This document shows, one piece after another, positions 3,796 through 9,413 of a stretch of 9,413 bases of DNA (positions are counted from its first letter, which is position 1; every line of letters begins with the position of its first letter). The notes under the pieces were generated by a model that made no database searches, had not been told where the DNA came from, and was given only the letters and a program-made list of their open reading frames with translations. The DNA is from CAYGAM01 sp964347915 (lineage in GTDB: Archaea > Thermoproteota > Nitrososphaeria > Nitrososphaerales > Nitrosopumilaceae), in contig CAYGAM010000082.1 of NCBI GenBank assembly GCA_964347915.1, positions 1 through 9,413 on the forward strand, read 5' to 3'. Made by a program: the position numbers and the translations under genes.

Positions 3796-6700
3796 AGCGC
3801 GATTCATTCTGAGCTGCCGGAGTATGGCAATTGCAGCGGCGGCAGGAGCTGCCAAATACATGCCCAGGTTCAAAACTATTACGAAAGATCCCAGCGCCAG
3901 AACAGATGCTTCGGAGTTTTCGTCTGCCAGCGACATTACTGACAGCGAATGAATCATCGGAGCGATCAGCGTCCTTGCAGCGTCCCGGAATGCAGGATTA
4001 TTCCGCTGCATGTCGGCTATTTCAGGCGAGAACGCATAGTACAGGGAGTTGAATCCAGACATGAACGAGGCTCCTGAATCGGTTGAGAGAAGAGTATCGT
4101 CTCGCAATTCACGAAGCATCTGCACCTGCGGCGCCAGTTCGGTTCCGTATGCAGCGGTTGCAATGAGGCATCCGCTGTCGTCAGCAGACGGCGCCGGCGT
4201 ACGCTGCACGCATTCGCCGTCCGAAAGAATTGTTCCCGGCCCGCAATCAGGTTCCTCAATGACATCAGGTTCATGGGCAGCATCAGGCTCTTCGGCGTCC
4301 GGCGCTTGCGCAATGCCTGGTTCCTGGGCATCATCTTGTTCTTGTACCGGAACGGGCGCCGGTACAATGCTTCTTTCTTTGGGCGCCTGCGGCTCAGGCG
4401 CAGGAGGCGGCGCTATCGGAGCCGGCGCGTCTGGAACATACGCGGCATATTCAATCTGGCCGGTGCAGGCGTCTAGCGTGTTTATGGTCTTTGTTACGGA
4501 CAAGCCGCCGGCTACGGTGACTTTGAGCAGCATGATGCTCGCATGTGCGTTGGCAGTGTAGGCAGTTCGGCCGTCCAAATTCTGAACAGGGCCGGCTGCC
4601 GGCGTGAATGACTCAGAGTTTGCAATCAGTGTGATCTCGGCGGCGGCGCTGCTGTCCAGTATTATCGTAGTTGTCTGTTCGTTGCAGTTCCACATCGCCG
4701 AATACAGTCTTACTGATTCGTCTGAAGCTGTCGGTGTAGCGCCTCCTCCACCGCCGCCGCCTCCACCGCCCCTGGACGGCCTGGGCTGCGTGGCTGGCTG
4801 CGCATCGCCGGCCGGAACGGGATCAACATGCAGGCTGCCGGTCAGCGAGGTGTCCTGCACCCGCACTGTTCTGGATGCCGTGCCAGTGTTGTTGTTTGAG
4901 TCAGTGGCAGTGTATGTTACAATATAGTCGCCCGGCACATTGACATTGAGCTGCGAGAGATCAGCAAATACCGGCGAGTCGTCGTCTGCAACAGCGCCCG
5001 GATCTTCGTACGGCTCGCCCCGCTCATGCAGCAGCGGGTCGTCTCCTGTTACGGTAATGACCGGCGGCGTAAGATCCTGATCGGCTACGGTAATGTTAAA
5101 GGCTACAGAATCAGAGCCGCCGCGCCCGTCATGCACGGTTATTGTAACAGTGTGGGTGCTTCCAATATCATCCTGGGCAGGCGTCCAGACCAGCGTTCCG
5201 TCAGACGATGCAAACACAGCAGATGCCGGAAGCGTGCCGCGTGCAATGCTGTACGAATGCTCGTCAGTAAGATCGGCGTCAGTCACTGCCGGTATTATGG
5301 TCAGCTGCACGCCAGGCTGCGCCGTTTGATTGCCTATTGTGCCCAGTACGGGGTCGTTGTTGTTTTGTGTGACGGTAATGTTTATGGCTCCCTGGGCAGT
5401 GTCTTGTCCGTCAGTTACCGTATAACCAAACGAGTCAGTGCCGCTAAAGTCCTGAGCGGGCGTGTATGTTATGGCCGTACTGTTAAAGACAGCAGTGCCG
5501 TTGGCAGGACTGCCTATAGCAGATATTTCCGGCGTGCCGTCAGCGTCGAATATTGCAGGAATTATGATTACAGGCGCATCTTCTGCAGTATTAGCTTGCG
5601 TATCGGGCGCAGCCGGCGGAATGTTTGGCTCGCGAGTGACTGTGACTGGATTGCCTGGCGCGGCGTCTATGACATTGCCGGCAAGGTCGGATACGGCGCC
5701 TGCGCCAATATCAAGCTGCGGAGCGCTAATTGGAATTACCAAATCCAGCTGCTCCTGGCTGAGCGTTACGAATATTGCATCCGAGTCGGCTGCTGAATAG
5801 TTAAAGACGGCGCCTTGCAGGGTGACATTGCTTGCCTGCCCATCGCCAACATGCAGCTTGTTCAGATCAGTGTCAGAGATGTCTATCGTCTCGCTGAATG
5901 CAATAGTCATTTCGCCGGCATTCTTGTCAAGCTCAGCCAATGCAAAGGCCGGCGGCTCTCTGTCAACCGTGGCCAGCTTCACTATCTGAAGGCCGTCTTC
6001 AGCGTCAGAGACTACCGCAGCGTAGGTGCTTTGGCCTATCACAAAAGTGTCCACATCGCGGGCGCCGTCAAGCAGCGTGGAATCAGTATCGTCCAGATTT
6101 CCGGCAGCTGTCGGACTGGCCGGATNNNNNNNNNNNNNNNNNNNNNNNNNNNNNNNNNNNNNNNNNNNNNNNNNNNNNNNNNNNNNNNNNNNNNNNNNNN
6201 NNNNNNNNNNNNNNNNNNNNNNNNNCAGATTTCCGGCAGCTGTCGGACTGGCCGGATTGGTAATGTTGACTATTTGAAGTCCGTCTTCAAGCTGCGAGGC
6301 GGCTGCCGCGTATGCGTTTGAGCCTATCATAAAAATGTCCACATCATTGACGCTCTCAAGCAGCGAAGAGATGTCATCAGGCAGGTTTCCGGCAGCTGCC
6401 GGACTGGCCGGATCGGTGACATTGACTATTTGGAAGACATAGTCCTCGGACAGCGCAGGCACCGCGGCATATGTGCTTTGGCCTATCGCAAAAATTTTCA
6501 AAGATTGAGTGAGATTAAGCGGTATGGAGCCCGCATTGTACAGGTTTCCGGCAGCCGCCGGACTGGCAGGATTGGTAATGTTGACTATTTGGATTCCGCC
6601 TTCGGTGAGGGACAGCACTGCGGCGTAGGTGTTTTGGCCTATCACAAAAGTGTCCACATTGCGGGCGCTGGCAAGCAGCGTAGAGTTGGTATCAGGCAGG

Positions 6701-9413
6701 TTTCCGGCAGCCGCCGGACTGGCAGGATTGGTGACATTCACTATCTGAAGGCCGCTGCCGTATCTTGAGGCAATGGCAGCGTAGGTGTTTTTGCCTATCA
6801 CAAAAGTGTCCACATTCTCAGCGCCGTTAAGCAGCAGTCCGCTGCTGTCCGGCAGGCTTGCAACTGGAGACGGACTGGCAGGATCTGTGACATTGATTAT
6901 CTGAAGGCCGCCTTCGGTGAAGGCGGTCACAGCCGCATAGGTCTTGGAGCCGATCTGAAAGGTGTCCACGCCGCTGGCGTCTCCAAGATGCAGGGAGGAG
7001 CTGTCCGGCAGTCTGCCCGCAGATACGGGATTCCCAAGGAGCGTCTGCTTTGCGACGCCCAGGGTCACCGCGATCGAATTGCCGTCTGCAGCGTCTATGG
7101 CGTGTCCAATATAGTCGGACACTGCTCCTGCACCAATGTCAAGCTGCGGAGCGCTCATTTCAACAATCTGGTCCATCTGGGCGGCGCTGAGCGTCATGGA
7201 TATTGCATCAGAGTCCGGTGCCGCACTGTCAAAGGCGGCGCCTTCCAGGGATACCGCATTTGCTCCTGCATCGCTGATGCGCAGCATGGTCAGATCCGTA
7301 TCAGAGATATCTATTGTCTCATCAAATGCAATGGTCATCACGCCCGTATTCTCATTCAAAGATGCATAAACAAATGAGGGCTTTGCAGTGTCTCTCACTT
7401 CCACTGTCCGAACAGCAGTATCCAGCACGCCGCAGCCTCGGGATGCCTCGTAGTGTATTCTGTGAGTGCCGCCCAGCGATGTATCAAGATCTGTGGCATT
7501 GCCGGCAACGGTTGCACTATCCGGTGTTGAAGCTCCTGCGTCCGCATACTGCGCTCCCTGGGCCAGAATCACAGTGTCATTGCCGTTCAGAGCCAGATAG
7601 TTTTGGTTGTACAGTATAACGGCTGTGGCATTGGCGACGTTGGAAAATTGGTTGGGAAGTGGAGGATCGGCCCAGTTATAGAATGAATTCATGCCGCTGC
7701 CTTCAGCGGCGGCATTCAGAAAACTGCACCTCACATTTCCCACAGCAAGATGCACAAAGCCGCGCTCTGATTCTGGAATATGCGAATCAAGCGACAGAGT
7801 AGTATCGGACGGGACCGATGCGATGGAGTAATCCAAGCTCTGCACGGCATACGTTATGCCGTTCAAGCTAAGCATGTTATTCATAGTAGGCGCATTGTAT
7901 GCTATGCTGCCGAATTTGCGCATCGTGCCGTTGTCCCAGCCTATTGCAAGGCTGCCGGTATGATATCCTGCAGTTATAGTCGCATTCCAGAGTACGGTAT
8001 CGGTTCCCATGATGAAAATCAGAATGTGTCCGCCTGGAGCTGCATCTATGGCGTTTCCGAAAAGGTCGCGGACCGCGCCTTGCTCAATGTCAAGCTGCGG
8101 GGAGTCCATTACAGTTATCATGTCCAGCTGCGTCTGATTGAGGATCAGGGATATGGTGTACGAGTCAGGCGCTGCACGGTTAAAGCTGGCGCCGTCCAGG
8201 ACAACATCTTTTGTTTGTCCTGCATCGCTCACGCGCATCTTCGTCAGATCGACGGCAGTGACATTTATTATCGCATCAAATGTGATTGTCATTTCGCTCG
8301 TGTCATAATCCAGAGCTGTGAATGCAAGCGAGGGCTTTGTGATATCTCGGATAATCGCAATAGGGCTGTCCGGCGCGGCATCTATGGCATTTCCGAAAAG
8401 GTCGCGGACCGCGCCTTGCTCAATGTCAAGCTGCGGGGAGTCCATTGCAGTTATCAAGTTCAGCTGCGTCTGATTGAGCGTCATGGATACGGTATTAGAG
8501 TCGGGTGCGGCATTGTCAAAGGCGGCGCCGTCCATGGGTACGGTATTTTCATCCCCCGCATCGCTCACATGCATTCTAGCCAGATTCACATGAGTGATGT
8601 CTATTGACTCATCAAACGTGATTGTCAGTACGCCCGCGTTCTCATCCAGAGACGCAGAGTCAAAGGCGGGCTTGATGATATCAGCAGATGCCAGCTTTAC
8701 TATCTGGAGGCCGTCGTCAATGTCGGCAGACACAACGGCATATGTGTCAGGACCTTGAGTAAAGACTGCAACATCTCGGGCCCCTCCAAGCAGAAGTGCG
8801 CCGCCGTCTGCCAGATTTCCGGCATCCAAAGGACTGGCCGGATTGGTGAGATTGACTATTTGGAGGCCGTTGTCAAAATAGGCGGCTATTGCAGCATATG
8901 TGAACCCGCCCGCCCTAAAGGCATCCAGCATGTAAGGGCCATAAAGCAGCTTGGAGCCGCCGTCTTCCAGGCTTCCAGCAGATCTTGGGCTGGCAGGATT
9001 GGCTACATCTATTATCTGGAGGCCGCTGTCAAAAATAGAGGTAGCTGCCGCGTATGCAGCAGAGCCTATGGTAAATGACGACACGCCAAATGCGCCGTCA
9101 AGCAGCAGGGAGTCGCTGTCGCTCAAGCTTCCAGCGGCGTTAGGATTAGCCGGATCAGAGATGTCAATTATCTGGACACTGTCGTTCAAGGTTGAAGTCA
9201 CCGCGGCGTACGTCTTGGAGCCGATCTTGAATGTATCTACATCAGCGGCGAGTTCAAGCAGAGCGCCGCCCCCGTGTTGCAGGCGTCCGACGGCGGCAGG
9301 GCTGGCGGGAGCGGTTATGTCGACTATTTGGAGGCCGCCGTCTCGAGATGCAGCCACTGCGGCGTACGTCTTGGAGCCGATCTTGAATGTATCCACAGCG
9401 GTGGCGCCGTCAA
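3793..9413 (-). CDS. Giant repetitive surface protein, LVIVD/Ig repeats, CFI-box C-terminus (5' partial)
   Basis: The frame runs from the right window edge to a TGA at 3793-3795. At least 1872 residues are visible, interrupted by 100 N. The first GTG in the window (9394-9396) is an internal Val of a repeat, since the frame continues as DGATAVDTF from the edge, so the true start and signal peptide are missing. In order, counting from 9396, the domains are: LVIVD-type repeats (1-236); two Ig-like modules (242-462); a WNATIT domain (463-598); a DUF5011-like Ig domain (599-669); a third Ig-like module (672-784); a second LVIVD array (785-1142); a fourth Ig-like module (1147-1256); a cadherin-like domain (1260-1345) and a He_PIG-like domain (1348-1438); a second DUF5011-like domain (1444-1515); ten glycines (1543-1552); a domain with Cys1571 and Cys1644; a Pro/Glu/Asp stalk (1654-1717); CGPGTILSDGECV (1718-1730); the CFI-box variant CLIATAAYGT (1743-1752); and a membrane helix (1830-1859) before RQLRMNRA. 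The protein is anchored by its C-terminus and displayed outside. Adhesion or envelope structure is inferred; no catalytic motif is seen. Confidence 0.9.
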   Translation of the reverse strand, partial: DGATAVDTFKIGSKTYAAVAASRDGGLQIVDITAPASPAAVGRLQHGGGALLELAADVDTFKIGSKTYAAVTSTLNDSVQIIDISDPANPNAAGSLSDSDSLLLDGAFGVSSFTIGSAAYAAATSIFDSGLQIIDVANPASPRSAGSLEDGGSKLLYGPYMLDAFRAGGFTYAAIAAYFDNGLQIVNLTNPASPLDAGNLADGGALLLGGARDVAVFTQGPDTYAVVSADIDDGLQIVKLASADIIKPAFDSASLDENAGVLTITFDESIDITHVNLARMHVSDAGDENTVPMDGAAFDNAAPDSNTVSMTLNQTQLNLITAMDSPQLDIEQGAVRDLFGNAIDAAPDSPIAIIRDITKPSLAFTALDYDTSEMTITFDAIINVTAVDLTKMRVSDAGQTKDVVLDGASFNRAAPDSYTISLILNQTQLDMITVMDSPQLDIEQGAVRDLFGNAIDAAPGGHILIFIMGTDTVLWNATITAGYHTGSLAIGWDNGTMRKFGSIAYNAPTMNNMLSLNGITYAVQSLDYSIASVPSDTTLSLDSHIPESERGFVHLAVGNVRCSFLNAAAEGSGMNSFYNWADPPLPNQFSNVANATAVILYNQNYLALNGNDTVILAQGAQYADAGASTPDSATVAGNATDLDTSLGGTHRIHYEASRGCGVLDTAVRTVEVRDTAKPSFVYASLNENTGVMTIAFDETIDISDTDLTMLRISDAGANAVSLEGAAFDSAAPDSDAISMTLSAAQMDQIVEMSAPQLDIGAGAVSDYIGHAIDAADGNSIAVTLGVAKQTLLGNPVSAGRLPDSSSLHLGDASGVDTFQIGSKTYAAVTAFTEGGLQIINVTDPASPSPVASLPDSSGLLLNGAENVDTFVIGKNTYAAIASRYGSGLQIVNVTNPASPAAAGNLPDTNSTLLASARNVDTFVIGQNTYAAVLSLTEGGIQIVNITNPASPAAAGNLYNAGSIPLNLTQSLKIFAIGQSTYAAVPALSEDYVFQIVNVTDPASPAAAGNLPDDISSLLESVNDVDIFMIGSNAYAAAASQLEDGLQIVNITNPASPTAAGNLXXXXXXXXXXXXXXXXXXXXXXXXXXXXXXXXXXPASPTAAGNLDDTDSTLLDGARDVDTFVIGQSTYAAVVSDAEDGLQIVKLATVDREPPAFALAELDKNAGEMTIAFSETIDISDTDLNKLHVGDGQASNVTLQGAVFNYSAADSDAIFVTLSQEQLDLVIPISAPQLDIGAGAVSDLAGNVIDAAPGNPVTVTREPNIPPAAPDTQANTAEDAPVIIIPAIFDADGTPEISAIGSPANGTAVFNSTAITYTPAQDFSGTDSFGYTVTDGQDTAQGAINITVTQNNNDPVLGTIGNQTAQPGVQLTIIPAVTDADLTDEHSYSIARGTLPASAVFASSDGTLVWTPAQDDIGSTHTVTITVHDGRGGSDSVAFNITVADQDLTPPVITVTGDDPLLHERGEPYEDPGAVADDDSPVFADLSQLNVNVPGDYIVTYTATDSNNNTGTASRTVRVQDTSLTGSLHVDPVPAGDAQPATQPRPSRGGGGGGGGGGATPTASDESVRLYSAMWNCNEQTTTIILDSSAAAEITLIANSESFTPAAGPVQNLDGRTAYTANAHASIMLLKVTVAGGLSVTKTINTLDACTGQIEYAAYVPDAPAPIAPPPAPEPQAPKERSIVPAPVPVQEQDDAQEPGIAQAPDAEEPDAAHEPDVIEEPDCGPGTILSDGECVQRTPAPSADDSGCLIATAAYGTELAPQVQMLRELRDDTLLSTDSGASFMSGFNSLYYAFSPEIADMQRNNPAFRDAARTLIAPMIHSLSVMSLADENSEASVLALGSFVIVLNLGMYLAAPAAAAIAILRQLRMNRA
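4741..4770 (-). repeat. Ten-glycine hinge
   Basis: Ten consecutive Gly codons (mixed GGC, GGT and GGA) follow PRPSR and precede ATPTASDE. The run separates the Ig and cadherin-like ectodomain from the C-terminal anchor part. Mixed codons argue that it is selected at protein level rather than being a simple DNA slippage tract, although the GGN run may still vary in length. Confidence 0.8.
4846..5085 (-). repeat. DUF5011-like Ig domain, copy 2 (within giant CDS)
   Basis: The order is PPVITVTGDDPLLHERGEPY, then EDPGA, then PGDYIVTYTATDSNNNTGTA, then SRTVRVQD. This is the standard sequence of a DUF5011/HYR-type bacterial Ig domain, found in surface proteins as a structural spacer. Boundaries are approximate. 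Confidence 0.75.
5086..5628 (-). repeat. Cadherin-like and He_PIG-like domains (within giant CDS)
   Basis: The first domain (about 5362-5618) contains TAEDAPVII, FDADG, ITYTPAQDFSGTDSFGYTVT and DGQ, typical of tandem-95 or cadherin-like modules that fold around calcium. The second (about 5086-5355) contains GNQTAQPGV, VTDAD, GTLVWTPAQDDIGSTHTVTI and VHDGRGG, as in He_PIG putative Ig domains. Both probably act as rigid spacers; calcium binding is inferred from the DxD-type motifs. Confidence 0.7.
5629..5958 (-). repeat. Ig-like module, copy 4 (within giant CDS)
   Basis: The module begins EPPAFALAELDKNAGEMTIA and ends SAPQLDIGAGAVSDLAGNVI-DAAPGNPVTV. It shares the frame x-ASLDENAG-x-x-TI-x-FDE-TID...L...DAG...L-x-GA-x-F...D...TL-x-x-x-QLD...PQLDI-x-x-GAV-x-D-x-x-GN-x-IDAA with the other three copies. 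It follows the second LVIVD array directly. Confidence 0.75.
5971..7044 (-). repeat. LVIVD-type repeat array 2 (six units)
   Basis: A half unit (6970-7044) is followed by units whose first residues map to 6969, 6813, 6657, 6501, 6342 and 6054. The period is 156 bp (52 codons). The consensus is VDTFVIG-x-x-TYAAV, then GLQIVN-x-TNPASP-x-AAGNL, then S-x-LL. The unit starting at 6501 has one extra residue (YVFQIVN instead of GLQIVN) and its opening is diverged (LKIFAIG). The last unit stops after GLQIVKLA and runs into Ig-like copy 4. LVIVD repeats are thought to form beta-propeller-like folds in cell-surface proteins. The N gap lies inside the unit that starts at 6342. Confidence 0.9.
6126..6225. 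other. Assembly gap (100 N) flanked by identical 32-bp ends
   Basis: Exactly 100 N, the conventional placeholder for a gap of unknown length. The 32 bases before it (6094-6125) and the 32 bases after it (6226-6257) are identical. Removing the N run and one copy takes out 132 bp, keeps the frame and yields a unit of exactly 52 residues. The contig ends may simply overlap. Confidence 0.9.
7045..7383 (-). repeat. Ig-like module, copy 3 (within giant CDS)
   Basis: The module begins KPSFVYASLNENTGVMTIAF and contains APQLDIGAGAVSDYIGHAID. It resembles copy 4 more closely (QLDIGAGAVSD, IDISDTDL) than copies 1 and 2 (QLDIEQGAVRDLFGNAID), which suggests two duplication events. It leads directly into LVIVD array 2. 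Confidence 0.75.
7390..7602 (-). repeat. DUF5011-like Ig domain, copy 1 (within giant CDS)
   Basis: LALNGNDTVILAQGAQYADA is followed by GGTHRIHYEASRGCGVLD and AVRTVEVRD. This matches the DUF5011 order: a GxxxxxLxxGxxYxDxGA opening, a GTxxxxYEA middle and a RTVxVxD end. A cysteine in the middle (GCGV) is unusual for the family. Confidence 0.65.
7606..8010 (-). repeat. WNATIT domain (unnamed beta-rich module in giant CDS)
   Basis: The module opens TDTVLWNATITAGYHTGSLA and has IGWDNGT, GSIAYNA, LNGITYAVQSLDY, LSLDSHIPESERGFVHLAVG and a final NSFYNWADPPLPN. Modules with LW-x-AT-x-T-x-G, NG-x-x-Y-x-V-x-x-L and a terminal W-x-x occur in bacterial and archaeal surface proteins beside Ig-like domains. 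I cannot give a database name with confidence. Boundaries are approximate. Confidence 0.45.
8011..8673 (-). repeat. Tandem Ig-like modules, copies 1 and 2 (within giant CDS)
   Basis: Copy 1 starts KPAFDSASLDENAGVLTITF at 8673, and copy 2 starts KPSLAFTALDYDTSEMTITF at 8337. They are exactly 112 codons apart. Both end with the identical MDSPQLDIEQGAVRDLFGNA-IDAAP. The fold is probably a bacterial Ig-like or SwmB-type beta sandwich, as judged from alternating beta strands and the conserved terminal GN-x-IDA. Confidence 0.75.
8689..9413 (-). repeat. LVIVD-type repeat array 1 (five units, continues off the edge)
   Basis: Units of exactly 52 residues begin at 9396, 9240, 9084, 8928 and 8772. Typical unit text is VDTFKIGSKTYAAV, then VQIIDI-x-DPANP-x-AAGSL. 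The fifth unit ends after GLQIVKLA, the same truncation point as the last unit of array 2, and then passes into an Ig-like module. The frame upstream of 9396 (DGATA) is the end of a further unit, so the array extends beyond the window. Confidence 0.9.

Noticed and set aside
4604..4927. Plus-strand frame with a ten-proline run
   Set aside because: The proline run is the antisense of the Gly10 hinge codons of the giant gene.
5026..5796. A 256-codon plus-strand open frame
   Set aside because: It is antisense to the cadherin-like and Ig-like part of the giant gene, with no promoter or ribosome site and a composition rich in Arg, Cys and Tyr.
5971..7044. Regular 156-bp repeats as a possible CRISPR or satellite array
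   Set aside because: The period is an exact codon multiple, variation is mostly protein-conserving, and the repeats are in frame within one gene. They are protein repeats, not a CRISPR or DNA satellite.
7780..8607. A 275-codon plus-strand open frame
   Set aside because: It lies entirely opposite the giant gene. Its Arg/Cys/Tyr/His-rich text repeats in step with the Ig-like modules, as expected for an antisense shadow of repeated DNA.
9394..9396. GTG as the start of the giant gene
   Set aside because: The same frame continues upstream to the window edge and encodes the end of another LVIVD unit (DGATA), so this GTG is an internal valine.

Overview
The window reads as a piece of an archaeal genome, most likely an ammonia-oxidising thaumarchaeon (Nitrososphaerota). 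The pointers are: A/T-rich TATA boxes placed about 26-28 bp before start codons, giving apparently leaderless genes; a tRNA-Leu with a canonical archaeal bulge-helix-bulge intron; a short single-OB-fold ssDNA-binding protein; a membrane-anchored DM13 protein; and a giant surface protein ending in a CGPGT-x-L-x-DG-x-CV motif, a CFI-box-like domain and a C-terminal membrane helix. Base composition looks near 50% G+C, higher than typical free-living Nitrosopumilus. A Cenarchaeum-like symbiont or a Nitrososphaera-like lineage would fit, but genus cannot be decided from the sequence alone.

Layout. Positions 1-277 hold no gene I can name, only fragments and hairpins. An AT-richer hicB-hicA toxin-antitoxin pair lies on the minus strand (278-740). 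Its promoter contains a direct repeat. Next comes a decayed transposase C-terminus (864-1003, minus), which a single inserted base would restore. A 60-residue two-helix membrane protein (1325-1507, plus) follows, then a gene-poor stretch. An OB-fold protein (minus) and a DM13 protein (plus) are transcribed divergently from a 130 bp spacer. The DM13 gene runs convergently into an intron-containing tRNA-Leu(CAA), with only 3 bp between them. About 800 bp of non-coding, repeat-containing DNA separates the tRNA from the giant gene.

From 3793 to the right edge there is one reading frame on the minus strand, cut off at its 5' end. At least 1872 residues are visible, minus a 100-N assembly gap. They form two arrays of 52-residue LVIVD-type repeats (11 recognisable units), four copies of a ~110-residue Ig-like module, two DUF5011-like Ig domains, a cadherin-like and a He_PIG-like domain, a ten-glycine hinge, an acidic Pro-rich stalk and a C-terminal anchor. 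This is a cell-surface display protein, probably adhesive or structural; no enzymatic function is visible. The sequences on both sides of the N gap share an identical 32 bp. Deleting the gap plus one copy restores a perfect 52-residue repeat, so the gap may be an assembly artefact.

The genes do not form one pathway. The window is a low-density accessory region: mobile-element debris, a toxin-antitoxin pair and a surface protein next to a tRNA gene. I did not find a convincing new multi-gene system. The most informative items are the repeat architecture of the giant protein, the gap, the repeated hicB promoter element and the consistent leaderless promoters.
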